A stretch of DNA of 64,000 bases from Spartobacteria bacterium (GCA_021324825.1 JAJPII010000039.1:35486-99485); one strand, 5' to 3'. Shown: positions 1 to 9,366, numbered from the stretch's first letter. Notes: a model not told the origin generated them from the sequence alone. Translations and numbers: made by a program.

Positions 1-101
1 ACCCAGACGCCGCCGATGCCTGTTTCCAGCAGGCCGCGAACGGCGTGAGTCAGTTCGGTGACGGAGAGAACGCGCGGGGCCGTTTCAAAAAGATCGGGCA
101 C
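1..101 (-). CDS. xseA: Exodeoxyribonuclease VII large subunit, N-terminus only (cut by window edge)
   Basis: Read leftward from a GTG at 99-101 the frame gives about 33 residues beginning VPDLFETAPRVLSVTEL and ending in GGVWV. This matches the N-terminal OB-fold of XseA (LSVxELxxxxRxLLE...G.VWV), the single-strand-binding domain of the nuclease that degrades ssDNA to oligonucleotides. The rest of the gene lies outside the window. Its GTG begins one base after the glgE stop codon (103-105), so the two are probably co-transcribed. The identification rests on a short stretch, but the motif and its register are distinctive. Confidence 0.72.
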   Translation of the reverse strand, partial: MPDLFETAPRVLSVTELTHAVRGLLETGIGGVW

Positions 102-102
102 A

Positions 103-2085
103 CTACAGGAAGTAGTCGAAATCCTGCTCGCGGCTGACCCAGCGCCGGATGCGGAAAATGTGCGCGGGCCTCTTGTGCGGATCCAGGATGACGAAATTCT
201 TCTCGCCGTGCCAGAGGTAGCGCTCGTCCCAGAGGAGATCGTGCACCTGGTACGTATCGCCTTCCAGGAAGCCGAAATCCTTCAGCGGCACGTGGATGTA
301 GGCGTCGCGCTGGCGGAACGGATCGAGATTCACGACGACGAGGATGATGTTCTCCCGCGACTCGGTCATCTTCCCGTAGAAGAGGATGGCGTCGCTCTCC
401 GCCTCGTAGAAGCGCAGGTTGTCGTATTGGTGCAGCGCGCGGTTTTCTTTCCGTATGCGGTTCAGGCGCGTGATGAAGTCCTTGATGTTCCCCGGGGCGT
501 TCCAATCGCGGCCCTTGAACTGGTATTTTTCCGAATCGGCGTATTCCTCGCGCTCGGGCAAGGCGGCGTTTTCGCACAACTCGAAGCCGCTGTAGATGCC
601 GTACACGGGAGAGAGAGTGGCTGCGAGCGTCGCGCGGATAAGGAACGCGGGCCGCCCCCCCTGCTGGAGAAACGGCGGCAGGATGTCGGGCGTGTTGGGC
701 CAGAGGTTGGCACGGAAATACTCCTTCATCTGCGTGGTCGTCAACTCGGTGAAGTACTTGGTGAGTTCCTCCTTCGTGTTCCGCCACGTGAAGTAGGTGT
801 ACGACTGGGTGAAGCCGACTTTCGCCAGCGACCTCATCATCTTCGGGCGGGTGAACGCTTCGGAGAGGAAGATGGTGTCGGGATATTTGGCCTGCACTTT
901 CCCGATGAGGAATTCCCAGAACGCCACGGGCTTGGTGTGCGGATTGTCGACCCGGAAGATGCGGACGCCTTTTTCGGACCAGAAGAGGATGATGTCCGCC
1001 ATCTCCTCCCACAAGGCGCGCCAGTTCTCGTTGTGGAAGTTCAGCGGGTAAACGTCCTCGTATTTCTTCGGCGGGTTCTCGGCGTATTTGATCGTGCCGT
1101 CGGGCCGCTTGAAGAACCACTCCGGGTGCTCCTTGACGTAAGGATGATCGGGAGAGCAGTTGATGGCGAAGTCGAGCGCCAGTTCCATGTCGCGCTTTTT
1201 CAACTCGCCGAGAAGCCACGCGAAGTCCTCGAATGTGCCGAGTTCCGGCTCGATGGCCTTGTGCCCGCCCGCCGGGCCGCCGATGGCGTACGGGACGCCC
1301 GGCTCGCCGGGAAGCGACTTGACGGAGTTGTTCCTCCCCTTGCGGTTGGTGATGCCGATGGGGTGGATGGGCGGAAAATAGATCACGTCGAACCCCATCG
1401 CCTTCGCGTCGTCGATGCGGCCCAGGCAATCGCGGAAGGTCGAGCCGCTGTCGGGCTTGCCTTCGGCGGAACGCGGGAAAAACTCATACCATGCCGCAAA
1501 GAGCGCCCGCTCGCGATCCACCGTGACGCGCGGATACGGTTTGTATTCCGTGGTGGCGGAGCGGTCCGGCCAGCTTTCCATGAGGACTTCCAGTTCCGTC
1601 CAGCGGCTCATTTGGTCAACCTCCTTCGGCGAGGCCGCCGCGAGGCGTTTCGCGAAATCCAGGAGCCGTTCGGCGTCGGGGGACCCCTTGGCGCGCCCGG
1701 CCGCGGCCTGGAGGAGCTGGGAGCCTTCCAGCGTCTCGCTTTTCAAGTCCTTGACGCCGCCCTCGTATTTCTTATGAAACTCGTGCTGCCACGATTTAAA
1801 GGTGTCGCCCCAGGCCTCGATGGTAAATTCATGCACGGCGTTCTCGAACAGGGAACAGACGCCGCGCCAGCGGTCGTTGATGAGCGGCGTCATGGGCGTC
1901 TCGTGCCACTTTTCCGCGCCTGCCTTTCTCCATTTCAGGACGGCCGCGACGGTGTCATGGCCGTCCTTGAATACATCCGCTTCGACGACGAGGTCCTGGT
2001 CGACCGCCCGTTTGACGGGGTGGCGCCCGCCGTCGATGAGCGGTTCCACGTTTTCGATGACGACTGTCTGGGGATTTGGGGTCAC
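103..2085 (-). CDS. glgE: Alpha-1,4-glucan:maltose-1-phosphate maltosyltransferase (GlgE)
   Basis: About 660 residues, the usual GlgE length. GlgE extends alpha-1,4-glucan using maltose 1-phosphate and is a GH13_3 enzyme. The N-terminal beta-sandwich starts near VVIENVEPLIDGGRHPVKR. The (beta/alpha)8 core includes GFDVIYFPPIHPIG, the nucleophile Asp in FRVDNPHTKP and the acid/base Glu in FLSEAFTRP; the AENPPKKYEDVYPLNF block is typical. The open frame continues far upstream without similarity, so the start is set by homology: GTG at 2085, or TTG at 2124 (adds 13 residues); neither has a clear ribosome-binding site. It is divergent from the membrane glycosyltransferase at 2191. No treS, pep2 or glgB is visible here, so the source of maltose 1-phosphate is not shown. 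Confidence 0.93.
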   Translation of the reverse strand: MTPNPQTVVIENVEPLIDGGRHPVKRAVDQDLVVEADVFKDGHDTVAAVLKWRKAGAEKWHETPMTPLINDRWRGVCSLFENAVHEFTIEAWGDTFKSWQHEFHKKYEGGVKDLKSETLEGSQLLQAAAGRAKGSPDAERLLDFAKRLAAASPKEVDQMSRWTELEVLMESWPDRSATTEYKPYPRVTVDRERALFAAWYEFFPRSAEGKPDSGSTFRDCLGRIDDAKAMGFDVIYFPPIHPIGITNRKGRNNSVKSLPGEPGVPYAIGGPAGGHKAIEPELGTFEDFAWLLGELKKRDMELALDFAINCSPDHPYVKEHPEWFFKRPDGTIKYAENPPKKYEDVYPLNFHNENWRALWEEMADIILFWSEKGVRIFRVDNPHTKPVAFWEFLIGKVQAKYPDTIFLSEAFTRPKMMRSLAKVGFTQSYTYFTWRNTKEELTKYFTELTTTQMKEYFRANLWPNTPDILPPFLQQGGRPAFLIRATLAATLSPVYGIYSGFELCENAALPEREEYADSEKYQFKGRDWNAPGNIKDFITRLNRIRKENRALHQYDNLRFYEAESDAILFYGKMTESRENIILVVVNLDPFRQRDAYIHVPLKDFGFLEGDTYQVHDLLWDERYLWHGEKNFVILDPHKRPAHIFRIRRWVSREQDFDYFL

Positions 2086-2190
2086 GATGAAAGGATTGTC
2101 GGATACGCGGCGCCATTTTTGCAAACCTGAAATGAGACTCTTTTCCTTTGCGTTGCCCGCGGGCCGAGGCAGGATATCCGCGTTTTGCCT

Positions 2191-3948
2191 ATGACACCCA
2201 CCAGGCGGATGGCCGCGGTCGCGCTTTGCGCGGCGGTTTCTCTGGCGCTCTATCTCCTGCTGCCGTGCGTCGTCCGGCCCCTCGCCTCCTCGGAGCCGAG
2301 CCGCGCGCACGAAGTTTTCCCTTGGGTAAAACCCGTCACGCGCGAGATGCTCGACGCCTTCGACGGCGGCTCCCCCGCGCCGTTCATCGGCTGCTGCGTC
2401 GCCTTGTTCACCACCTACGGCTGCGTTCTGCGGCTGGCGAGAGGGAGACAGCCGTTCGCGCTGCAAGCGCTCCTTTTCGCTGCGGGCGCGGCATTCCTCC
2501 TCTCGTTCCTCTTCGCGCCGGTCATGCTTTCCACGGATGTCCTTTCCTACGCGATGTACGGCCGCGTTTTCTCCGCCTACGGGTCGAGCCCTTACCTTGA
2601 CGTCCCGCCGCCCCGCTCGGATCCGTTTTATGCGATTCTGCGCCTTCGGTACATCCCGTCCGTCTACGGGCCTTTCTGGACATTGCTCTCCGCGGGCGTC
2701 GCCAAAATCGGCGGGGGGCGCATCGGCCTGACGGTGCTCCTGTTCCGGATGCTCGGCTGCGGCGCGGCGCTTTCCGGCGCGGCGTTCACCTGGAGCGCGC
2801 TGCGGCGGCATGCGCCCGAACGCGCGACACAGGGGCTGGCGATGTTCCTGTGGAATCCGCTCGTCCTGATCGAGAGCGGACTGAGCGGGCACAACGACGC
2901 GACGATGGTGGCGCTGCTGCTGCTAGGCGTGGCGCTGCACGTGCGCGGACGCAAGGCGGGCGCCGCCGCGGCCATCATGCTTTCCGGCCTGGTGAAGTTC
3001 GTCACCGGAACGCTCGTGCCGCTTTATATGTGGATGGTGCTGCGGGAGGCCCGCACCTGGCGGGAACGCCGGCTGTTTCTGCTGCGGGGCGGACTCGCGG
3101 CGGGCGCGGTATTCGTGGCGGCCGTGACCCTGGGGCGCGCGAACACCGGCGTGCCGGCGGCCCATTTCGCCGCGTCCGCGCAGTTCTACTCGAACAACTT
3201 TCACGAACTGCTGCTCGCGGGCGTCCGCCGCCTGCTCGGCGAAGACCCCGCCTCGGTCCAGGCGCCCGTGACGTTCGGCAGTTATTGGGTGGCCGTTACC
3301 TCCGCGGATGTCCTTCACGCGGACGCTTCCGAGAAGGCCGCGGCGCTCACCACGCTCCCGAAGTCGCGGAAGCTGATCGTCATCGCGCCGCATCTCGACG
3401 CGGACTGGCTGCGCGTTTTCGACCCGGTCACCCATTTGAAAGGGTATGTTTACTACCCCTCCGTCGATGAAATCCCGGACCCCGACGGCATGGATTCCGA
3501 CCCCGACGTGGCTCACCTGGAAGATACGCTGCTGGATTGGCCGACGGTGCAGCGGGCCAACGCCATTATCCATACGACGACGTGGGCGCTCTTCGCCGCG
3601 TTCGGGCTGCTGGCGGCATGGCGGACGAAAAACTTCGACCGTTTCCTGACGTGGTCGGCGGCGGTCATGCTCGCTTCCTACTACCTCATCATGACGCAAT
3701 TCTGGCCCTGGTACCTTCTCTGGGCGGTGGCGCTCGGGGCGCTGAAGCCGCAAGGGTCTCCCGCGAAGCTGGCCCTCCTGCTCTCCGGCTGCGTGCTGAC
3801 TCTCTACGTCACCATCAACTACGAGAACGGCGACGACCAGTGGGTCTATGTCTGCCGTTCGCTCCCCGCGCTCGTTTTGCCGCTGCTCCTTTTCACGATC
3901 CTATACGGCTTCCGGGCAGCCCGTGAGCGCCGGTTGGGCGGTCTCTGA
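2191..3948 (+). CDS. Polytopic GT-C membrane glycosyltransferase (polyprenyl-P-mannose mannosyltransferase / GT87-like)
   Basis: A 585-residue integral membrane protein with roughly 10-12 hydrophobic helices. It has an early acidic-aromatic loop (STDVLSYAMYGRVFSAYGSSPY) followed by YIPSVYGPFW and NPLVLIESGLSGHNDATM, the pattern of alpha-mannosyltransferases and related GT-C enzymes that use lipid-linked sugars. A hydrophilic insert at about residues 375-450 (LIVIAPHLDADWLRVFDP onward, Asp/Pro-rich) interrupts the helices, and the last helices follow QFWPWYLLW. ATG 2191 is preferred over an in-frame TTG six bases upstream. The 3' end overlaps the convergent Mpv17-like gene by 48 bp. Acceptor and sugar are unknown; a role in cell-surface glycan or lipid glycosylation is inferred from the fold. 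Confidence 0.7.
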   Translation: MTPTRRMAAVALCAAVSLALYLLLPCVVRPLASSEPSRAHEVFPWVKPVTREMLDAFDGGSPAPFIGCCVALFTTYGCVLRLARGRQPFALQALLFAAGAAFLLSFLFAPVMLSTDVLSYAMYGRVFSAYGSSPYLDVPPPRSDPFYAILRLRYIPSVYGPFWTLLSAGVAKIGGGRIGLTVLLFRMLGCGAALSGAAFTWSALRRHAPERATQGLAMFLWNPLVLIESGLSGHNDATMVALLLLGVALHVRGRKAGAAAAIMLSGLVKFVTGTLVPLYMWMVLREARTWRERRLFLLRGGLAAGAVFVAAVTLGRANTGVPAAHFAASAQFYSNNFHELLLAGVRRLLGEDPASVQAPVTFGSYWVAVTSADVLHADASEKAAALTTLPKSRKLIVIAPHLDADWLRVFDPVTHLKGYVYYPSVDEIPDPDGMDSDPDVAHLEDTLLDWPTVQRANAIIHTTTWALFAAFGLLAAWRTKNFDRFLTWSAAVMLASYYLIMTQFWPWYLLWAVALGALKPQGSPAKLALLLSGCVLTLYVTINYENGDDQWVYVCRSLPALVLPLLLFTILYGFRAARERRLGGL

Positions 3949-4611
3949 CATCATGTAGGCGATGAGCATCGACCAGAAGGCTTCCGCGAGCGCGAAGAGC
4001 GGAATCTGGAGCGGCAGCGGCAGGGAATAGACGATGGCCACGCCGGGAATCCAGACGGCCCAGCCCGCTATTTGCGCCGGGATCATGGCGGATTTGAAAA
4101 AGCGCGCCCCGAACAGGCTGCCGAAGTCATGAAAGGAGTAGGATCGCTTTTTCCATTCGTACGCCCAGACGACGGCGGGCGTCCCCCAGATCGGAGTATA
4201 GACGAACTGGTCGACGATGATCTTCTTGATGAGGATGGCCGCCGTGGCGCCTTCGCCGAACCAGAGGGCCTGCCCGCGATAGAAAGCGTCCACGCACACG
4301 CCCATGAAACCCCAGAAGGGGACGCCGAAGACGAGGTTGTCGAGGTTCCTCCGGCAAGGCGCCCCGCGCTGGAACACCGCTATGCGGAGAATCTCCGGGA
4401 GGACGGCCCCGGAAAACGCCGTGACCGCGAGGGAAAACCCGTAGCCGTAACGCAATTTCCACCCCTCGACCGCTTCGAAGAAAGACTTGGCGGCGCCCCA
4501 CCGGTAATACGCGAGCAGCACGGCGAGCATGGACGCCTGAATCAACAGGCCCGGAACCAGATTCGCCCGCGCCGCGGCCGCGCCGGCCCGCAAGGCGTTT
4601 GGAGTCTTCAA
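3901..4611 (-). CDS. Mpv17/PMP22-like four-helix membrane protein
   Basis: A 236-residue membrane protein with hydrophobic segments near residues 18-38, 58-78, 90-112, 130-150, 180-200 and 205-225. The C-terminal half carries the Mpv17/PMP22 signature: ILIKKIIVDQFVYTPIWG aligns with the LKKxxxDQxxxAPxxxG block, and the end (LPLQIPLF...AFWSMLIAYM) aligns with the VPxxxR...WNxYLS block. Eukaryotic relatives are peroxisomal or mitochondrial inner-membrane channels; function in bacteria is unknown. The start is TTG at 4609-4611, overlapping the TGA of the DUF4404 gene (TTGA), which implies translational coupling. The 3' end overlaps the convergent glycosyltransferase gene. Confidence 0.62.
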   Translation of the reverse strand: MKTPNALRAGAAAARANLVPGLLIQASMLAVLLAYYRWGAAKSFFEAVEGWKLRYGYGFSLAVTAFSGAVLPEILRIAVFQRGAPCRRNLDNLVFGVPFWGFMGVCVDAFYRGQALWFGEGATAAILIKKIIVDQFVYTPIWGTPAVVWAYEWKKRSYSFHDFGSLFGARFFKSAMIPAQIAGWAVWIPGVAIVYSLPLPLQIPLFALAEAFWSMLIAYMMSETAQPALTGCPEAV

Positions 4612-4886
4612 ATGCCCGAGTTCGAAAGGATGATCGCGAGCCGGTTTACCGCCGCCACAAGACCGGGATGGGAAGTCTCCAGACCGGCGGCCGCCTCGCT
4701 CAGCGTACCCGAGGCGCCCGCCGCGCGCGCGATGTGCAGCGCCTTCTCGGAATGCGTTTCCGCGAGCGCCGCGATCTCCGAGCGCAGTTCCGCGAGGGTG
4801 GCGGCGAGCTTCGCCCGCTGGTCATCCGTCAAATCGGGCGAATGGAGAAGCCGGTCTTCGATCTGCCGCAGATGATCCTCGATCAT
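4608..4886 (-). CDS. Small DUF4404-family protein
   Basis: 92 residues, no signal or membrane segment, mostly helical with heptad-like leucines (LRQIEDRLL, LAATLAELRSEIAAL). The C-terminus (HPGLVAAVNRLAIILSNSGI) is the conserved ending of DUF4404 proteins. No biochemical role is known for this family. It begins with ATG at 4886, nine bases past the pepA stop, and its stop overlaps the start of the Mpv17-like gene, so it is a middle cistron of the leftward operon. Confidence 0.72.
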   Translation of the reverse strand: MIEDHLRQIEDRLLHSPDLTDDQRAKLAATLAELRSEIAALAETHSEKALHIARAAGASGTLSEAAAGLETSHPGLVAAVNRLAIILSNSGI

Positions 4887-4895
4887 GCTTTCAAG

Positions 4896-6266
4896 CTACA
4901 CGGGCTTCCAATTCTCGACAAGGCGGATAAGGGTGCGCACGCCAAAACCGGTGGCCCCGCGCGCGAGATCGGGCCGCTCCTTCTCCAGGCTGGCGGTGTA
5001 CGCGATGTCGAGATGCGCCCACGGCGTCTCCCCGGCGAAGGTCTTCAGGAATGCCGCCGCCGTGCAGGAACCGCCCAGGCGGCCTCCCGTATTCTTGAGG
5101 AGCGCGACCTGGCTTTCGATCTGGTCGCTGTATTCCTGGTACAGCGGCATCGGCCAGAGCCGTTCGCCCGAGGCGGCGGCGGCTTCGAGCAGTTCCGCCC
5201 GGAGCGCGTCGGAAGTGCTCCATAACCCGGCGGCATAGTCGCCCAGGGCGACGCCTATCGCTCCCGTGAGCGTGGCGAGGTCGATGATGGCCGCGGCTTT
5301 CTTTTCCTTGCGCGCGTAGCCGATGGCGTCGGCCAGGACGACGCGCCCCTCGGCGTCAGTGTTGATGATCTCGATGTGCTTGCCGTCGTACGCGGTGACG
5401 ATGTCGCCGGGCCGGTACGCATCCGGGCCGGGCAGGTTTTCCGCGCTCGCGATGACGCCCACGACGTTCCGCCTCAAGCCGAGATCGGCGATCCCCGCCA
5501 TCGCGCCGAGCACGGCCATGCCGCCGCATTTGTCAAAAATCATCTCCTCCATGTGCTCGGGGTTTTTCAGGGAGATGCCTCCGCTGTCGAAGGTGATCGC
5601 CTTGCCGACCAGCGCGATGACTTCCTTCGACCGCGGCGCGCCCTTGTGTTCCAGCACGATGAGGCGCGGGCCGCGCGCGCTGCCGCCGCCCACCGCGAGC
5701 AATCCTCCGAACCCTCCGGCGCGCAGCATCTTCTCATCGTATATCTTGACGCCGAGTTTCTTGCGCGCGGCGAGGCCCCTGGCTTCCGCGGCGAGCGTTT
5801 CGGGCCAGATGACGTTGCCCGGCTGGTTCGCGAGGTCCCGGGCGTAATTGGCGGCTTCGGCGGCGGCGGCGGCGGAGCGCGCCCGGGCCTTCGCGGCGGC
5901 CGGGGCGTTCAGGAGCCGGAGCGTTTCGAACGCCGGACCGTTTGCGGCCTTGAATTTGTCAAACCGGTACGCGGCGAGGACTGCGCCCTCGACGATCGCC
6001 TCGACGTGGGAAATCCACGGCGCGACATCGAGCGCGGCGCGGGTTATCCCGATTTTTTGCAGGGCGCGGATGGCCGTCCCCGCGGCGGAACGCAGAGTCT
6101 GGCCGTCGAATTTTTCTCCGATCCCGACGCAAAGCGCCTTTTCCTCGCGCAGGTAGAGCGTCTTGTTGGGCTTGGCGGAGAACTCCGCTTTTGAAACGCC
6201 GGGCTGCTCTTTGGAAACAAACCGGATTCGCATCCCGGCGCCGGCGCCGCCGAATTCGATCTTCAC
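4896..6266 (-). CDS. pepA: Cytosol (leucyl) aminopeptidase, M17 family
   Basis: 456 residues. PepA removes N-terminal residues from peptides with two metal ions and in some bacteria also binds DNA. Visible M17 hallmarks are the lysine-containing GKAITFDSGGISLKN, the metal and catalytic NTDAEGRVVLADA, and LATLTGAIGVALG. Homology is lost upstream of the GTG at 6266, and that GTG overlaps the serA TGA (GTGA), so the start is chosen there although the frame stays open further upstream. It is coupled to serA and followed by DUF4404. The N-terminal domain is poorly conserved, as is normal for the family. Confidence 0.93.
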   Translation of the reverse strand: MKIEFGGAGAGMRIRFVSKEQPGVSKAEFSAKPNKTLYLREEKALCVGIGEKFDGQTLRSAAGTAIRALQKIGITRAALDVAPWISHVEAIVEGAVLAAYRFDKFKAANGPAFETLRLLNAPAAAKARARSAAAAAEAANYARDLANQPGNVIWPETLAAEARGLAARKKLGVKIYDEKMLRAGGFGGLLAVGGGSARGPRLIVLEHKGAPRSKEVIALVGKAITFDSGGISLKNPEHMEEMIFDKCGGMAVLGAMAGIADLGLRRNVVGVIASAENLPGPDAYRPGDIVTAYDGKHIEIINTDAEGRVVLADAIGYARKEKKAAAIIDLATLTGAIGVALGDYAAGLWSTSDALRAELLEAAAASGERLWPMPLYQEYSDQIESQVALLKNTGGRLGGSCTAAAFLKTFAGETPWAHLDIAYTASLEKERPDLARGATGFGVRTLIRLVENWKPV

Positions 6267-7855
6267 AGTTGGATGACCCGGGCCGATTCGATGTTTCCGA
6301 GCGCGAGCAGTTCCTTTATCAAGGCCTCTTCCGGAGCGGTGTCGAGGTTCAAGACCGTGAGCGCCCGCCCCCCCGCCTCGTTGCGGCTCAAGGACATGCC
6401 CGCGATGTTGATGTTGTGCGCGCCGAGCCTGGTGCCGACCATGCCGACGGTGCCGGGACGGTCGCGGTTTTCGAGCAGAAGCAGGACGCCGCTTGGGCGG
6501 GCTTCCACGTAGCGGTCGTTGATGCGGACGATGCGCGGCGTCGGGCCGAAAAATGTGCCGGCCACGGAGACCGACTCGCCGTCGCTGCCGGCGGAGACTT
6601 CCATCAACTCGGTATAATCGCCGGAGGCGGCCACGCGCGATTCCGTGACCTTCACCCCCAGGGTCGCCGCTTTGTCCGGCGCGTTCACCATGTTGACTTC
6701 GCCGCCCACGGCCGCTTTCAAAAAGCCCTTCAGCACGGCGCGCGTCACGGGGGTGGTGTCCGCCTCGCTCACCTTGCCGGTGAAGTTGATGTTGACCCAT
6801 TCGCAGCGCTTGGGCGCGATCTGCGAAACGAAGAGGCCCAGCCGCTCGCCGAGGTCGATATACGGGCCGATGAGGGCCAGCGTCTTCGCGTCGATATTCG
6901 GCATGTTGACGGCGTTGCGGATGGTTCCCTCCAGCAAAACCGCGCGGATCGCCTCGGCGATCTCGATGCCGACGCTTTCCTGCGCCTCGGCGGTGGATGC
7001 GCCCAGGTGGGGAGTCAGGACGATGTTCGGCAGATCGCGCAACGGAAAATCCGCGCCGGGAGGCTCGGTCTCGTAAACGTCGAGAGCGGCGGCGGCGACG
7101 CGCCCGTCCTTTAGGGCTTCGGCCAGCGCCGTTTCATCGACAAGCCCGCCCCGCGCGCAATTGATGATGCGCACGCCGGGCTTGACCTTGTGCAGGCGCG
7201 CGGCGTCGAGCATATGGTGCGTCTCCTTCGTCAACGGCATGTGGAGCGTGATGAAGTCGGCGCGCGAAACGAGGTCGTCCAGATCGTCGAGCAGCTCGAC
7301 CTGGAGCGACCGGGCGCGCGTGGCGGAAAGATAGGGATCGTACGCGATGACCCGCATGCCGAACGCGATGGCGCGCCGGGCGAACTCCGCGCCGATGCGG
7401 CCCATGCCGAGAATCGCGAGGGTCTTGCTGTAAAGCTCGACACCCTCGAATTTCTTTCTCTCCCATTTGCCCGCCTTCATGCTGGCGTGCGCCTGCGGGA
7501 TGCCGCGCGCGGTGGAGACGAGGAGCGAAAAGGCGTGCTCGGCGGTCGAGATGGTGTTGCCGCCCGGCGTGTTCATGACGATGATGCCCCGCCGGGTCGC
7601 CGCCTCCACGTCCACATTATCGACGCCCACACCCGCGCGCCCGACGACCTTCAACAGCGTGGCGGCCTCGATGACCTTCGCCGTGACCTTCGTCTGGCTG
7701 CGCACGACGAGGCCGGCATAAGCCGGGATGACGGCGATCAGTTCCTCCTCCTTGAGGCCGAGCTTGACGGTGACTTCGAGCGCGCCGCCCTTCGCCAATT
7801 CCTCGACGCCGCGCTCGGAGATGGGGTCGGCGACGAGAACTTTGGGGGCGTTCAT
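6263..7855 (-). CDS. serA: D-3-phosphoglycerate dehydrogenase, long form
   Basis: 530 residues. It oxidises 3-phosphoglycerate to 3-phosphohydroxypyruvate, the first step of serine synthesis. The Rossmann motif GMGRIGAEFARRAIAFG lies near residues 146-162; the catalytic Arg is in NCARGGLVDE, Glu in YETEPP and His in LTPHLGAST. A full intervening ASB domain and a C-terminal ACT domain (LLLLENRDRPGTVGMVGT) make it the type-I long form, in which ACT often senses L-serine. ATG at 7855. It is part of a leftward run from the Fe-S protein at 9693 to the Mpv17-like gene and is translationally coupled to pepA. Confidence 0.97.
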   Translation of the reverse strand: MNAPKVLVADPISERGVEELAKGGALEVTVKLGLKEEELIAVIPAYAGLVVRSQTKVTAKVIEAATLLKVVGRAGVGVDNVDVEAATRRGIIVMNTPGGNTISTAEHAFSLLVSTARGIPQAHASMKAGKWERKKFEGVELYSKTLAILGMGRIGAEFARRAIAFGMRVIAYDPYLSATRARSLQVELLDDLDDLVSRADFITLHMPLTKETHHMLDAARLHKVKPGVRIINCARGGLVDETALAEALKDGRVAAAALDVYETEPPGADFPLRDLPNIVLTPHLGASTAEAQESVGIEIAEAIRAVLLEGTIRNAVNMPNIDAKTLALIGPYIDLGERLGLFVSQIAPKRCEWVNINFTGKVSEADTTPVTRAVLKGFLKAAVGGEVNMVNAPDKAATLGVKVTESRVAASGDYTELMEVSAGSDGESVSVAGTFFGPTPRIVRINDRYVEARPSGVLLLLENRDRPGTVGMVGTRLGAHNINIAGMSLSRNEAGGRALTVLNLDTAPEEALIKELLALGNIESARVIQL

Positions 7856-7903
7856 AGGGCCGGAAACTTAAAGTTCCCGCGCCGGGGCGTCAAAGATTTA
7901 TTG

Positions 7904-9340
7904 CTACGGCGCCTGGGTCACTTCCCGCGCGTAGACGTTGATCTCGCCGTCGGAGCCGCGCCGGACATCGATGATCTGGAAAGGGCGGCTCTCGTCGCGG
8001 CTGAGGTTCGAGCCTTCCGGCGGCGGGACGAAGCCGCCGGGAAAATCGACGATGATTCTCGGCGAACCGGACCCGGGTTTCACAATGTGGGAAAGCGCGC
8101 TCCCCAGCGAGCCGCGCAAGCGCAGGACGGCCCGGTTTTCCTCGGAAGCCGTCACGACGAACTGGCCGCGCAGATAGAGCCTCTCGCCGCCCACCATACG
8201 GTCGGCCAGCGAAGAGAGTTCATCCGTCCCGACCAAACGGCCCCGCGGCATCTGGCCGGGAGAATAGGTCCGCCAGGTCGCGGCATCCGGGTTCGGCGGA
8301 GCGGGCGCGTTCTTGGAAACCAGGAACGGTTGCAGCGGCACGCCGTTGGCCGCCGTGGGCAGGGGGATCGGCGTCGCCACAACCTCGGGAGTGGGCGCGG
8401 GGGCGGTGTTCATGGCCACCTCCACCGGCGGCGGCGTGGCGGTAGCGCGGGCGCCCTTGGCCCCGGTGACCGGCGCCGCCACGGCGACGTTTATCCCCGG
8501 CGGCGGGTTCGAATCCACGCGCACCAGCTCCTCCGGCGCGGGCGTGGCGGACGGCGCGCTCGCAATTCCGGGCGCGCTCCTGGCGGCGTAAGCGCGCAGG
8601 TCTTCCTGGAACTCGGCGGTCTTCACGACCGGCACGCCCGCCGGCATGTTAAGATCGGGAGGCGGCTCCAGCGTAAACGTCCCCTGCCCCTGCTTCAGCG
8701 CGTACGTCCCATACAGCAGCGGGAGAACGGTGAATTGCAGCCGCCCTTCCGTCCGCTGGATGTGGACGATGGCCGAAAGATCGACCGTATGCTTCAACTC
8801 GAGAGTGACGCCGGGATAGATCATCTTCTCCAAAAGCGGCACGCTTTCCGCCGGAGCCGGGTAAATGTATTCGATGAGGACGGAGGGGTAATCCACCGCC
8901 TGCGCGAACGCCACGACGCCCGAGGTCACAACATCGTTCTCGCGGAGCCGCCGCGCTTCCAGAACGAGGTAACGCCCCACCGCATACGGCACGAGCCGCT
9001 TCGTCTCCTGGTAGTTGTTGATGTAGATGCGGAGAAGCTCGTCATTTTCATTCTGGAGCTGCGTCCGCGTGGCGGTGATGTATTTCTCGTACAGCTTCTT
9101 CGCGCCGAGAAATTCGCCGGGAGGCGCCGCCGTGACTTCAAAGCGCTTCGGCGCTTCGATCTTCTTCAGCTTTTGCAGGATGCGGTAGCTGCGCGGATTC
9201 TCGGGATGCCCGAAGACGTAAAACGTGCCCAGCCAGCAGGCCAGCGCGAAGCCGATGAGAAGCAGGATGAAAACCGTCCATCCAAAGAGGTTGTCCCTCT
9301 CGTCGCGCCCGGAGTCGCCGGCAAGCAAATCCTCATCCAT
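7904..9340 (-). CDS. Membrane-anchored proline-rich hypothetical protein
   Basis: 478 residues; no known domain recognised. A short acidic cytoplasmic N-terminus (MDEDLLAGDSGRDERDN) is followed by one membrane helix at about residues 20-43, a periplasmic region with mixed helix/strand character (residues 50-245), a Pro/Ala/Thr-rich linker (residues 265-345) and a folded C-terminal domain of about 110 residues. An SH3- or OB-like C-terminal fold is only a guess. It lies between the Fe-S carrier gene and serA in a same-strand run with short gaps. It is probably a lineage-restricted envelope protein; function unknown. Confidence 0.7.
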   Translation of the reverse strand: MDEDLLAGDSGRDERDNLFGWTVFILLLIGFALACWLGTFYVFGHPENPRSYRILQKLKKIEAPKRFEVTAAPPGEFLGAKKLYEKYITATRTQLQNENDELLRIYINNYQETKRLVPYAVGRYLVLEARRLRENDVVTSGVVAFAQAVDYPSVLIEYIYPAPAESVPLLEKMIYPGVTLELKHTVDLSAIVHIQRTEGRLQFTVLPLLYGTYALKQGQGTFTLEPPPDLNMPAGVPVVKTAEFQEDLRAYAARSAPGIASAPSATPAPEELVRVDSNPPPGINVAVAAPVTGAKGARATATPPPVEVAMNTAPAPTPEVVATPIPLPTAANGVPLQPFLVSKNAPAPPNPDAATWRTYSPGQMPRGRLVGTDELSSLADRMVGGERLYLRGQFVVTASEENRAVLRLRGSLGSALSHIVKPGSGSPRIIVDFPGGFVPPPEGSNLSRDESRPFQIIDVRRGSDGEINVYAREVTQAP

Positions 9341-9366
9341 GCCGCCGCCGCCTCAATTTGCCGGAG

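Noticed and set aside
58..2130. Long rightward open frame (690 codons) over glgE
   Set aside because: Antisense shadow of glgE in GC-rich DNA; composition is Arg/Val-rich without domains, and the glgE frame has clear catalytic motifs.
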